Assembly: GCA_023511325.1 (NCBI GenBank)
Contig: JAIMBU010000176.1
Coordinates: 1 to 6,337, forward strand
Reading direction: 5' to 3'
Origin: Gorillibacterium sp.
GTDB lineage: Bacteria > Bacillota > Bacilli > Paenibacillales > NBRC-103111
Length of the DNA: 6,337 nucleotides
A model generated the notes under the pieces. It was not told where the DNA came from. It saw only the letters and a list, made by a program, of their open reading frames with translations, and searched no databases. Each line of letters starts with the position of its first letter. The stretch's first letter is position 1. Made by a program: the position numbers and the translations under genes. Positions 6,180-6,337 of this stretch are shown piece by piece.

Positions 6180-6337
6180 TTACGGATTTAGAACCACTTC
6201 GAGCAGCTTGCCGTTATCCACCATCAGCGTTCGGGTCTCTTGCTCCCGACTCATTTGAGCAGTTATTTGAAAAGTAATTTGGATGCGGTTTTCTCCAAGG
6301 ATGTGAAAATCCGTAATATCACCATAAACCTCACTTG
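6180..6337 (-). CDS. C-terminal end of an unidentified protein (cut by the window edge)
   Basis: An open frame runs from the window edge to a tandem TAA TGA stop (TAA at 6180-6182). It gives 51 residues rich in beta-type patterns, such as DITDFHILGENRIQITFQIT, ending LLEVVLNP. Alternating hydrophobic residues and normal codon use suggest real coding sequence, perhaps the last strands of a beta-rich or NTF2-like domain, but I do not recognise the family. The stop lies 19 bp before the DUF3160 ATG, and the DUF3160 ribosome site GGAGAGG sits in this gap, so the two genes probably form an operon. Any promoter and the N-terminus lie outside the window. Confidence 0.75.
   Translation of the reverse strand, partial: SEVYGDITDFHILGENRIQITFQITAQMSREQETRTLMVDNGKLLEVVLNP

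Overview
The window looks like chromosomal DNA of a Gram-positive, Bacillus-type bacterium, most probably Paenibacillus or a close relative. The reasons are strong purine-rich Shine-Dalgarno sites, TATAAT-type promoters, hairpin-plus-T-tract terminators, a lipoprotein with a lipobox, and the mix of gene families. The genus is inferred from general knowledge and not proven by any marker here. All recognisable genes lie on the minus strand and read from right to left.

Right end (6337 to 3890): the C-terminal 51 residues of an unidentified protein, followed after 19 bp by a complete 756-residue DUF3160-family lipoprotein. The two probably share an operon. Their role is unknown beyond a likely location at the outer face of the membrane.

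Middle (3889 to 3224): 666 bp without a convincing gene. It holds four copies of a short hairpin repeat spaced 51, 61 and 51 bp apart, a strong hairpin terminator at 3435-3481 that works best for leftward transcription, and the promoter region of the next gene. A small ORF that overlaps the next start by ATGA is possible but weakly supported.

Left half (3223 to 1): a cytosolic glycerophosphodiester phosphodiesterase (2492-3223), then a two-gene operon (nfnA-nfnB) with its own TATAAT box. The operon encodes the two subunits of an NfnAB-type NADH-dependent ferredoxin:NADP+ oxidoreductase, joined by an ATGA stop/start overlap. In characterised members this flavin-based electron-bifurcating enzyme links the NADH, NADPH and reduced ferredoxin pools. 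A textbook leftward terminator at 7-70 closes the operon.

The protein-coding content is of familiar families. The least explained parts are the hairpin repeat array, the long untranslated tail of the DUF3160 transcript, and the function of the DUF3160 lipoprotein with its unidentified partner.
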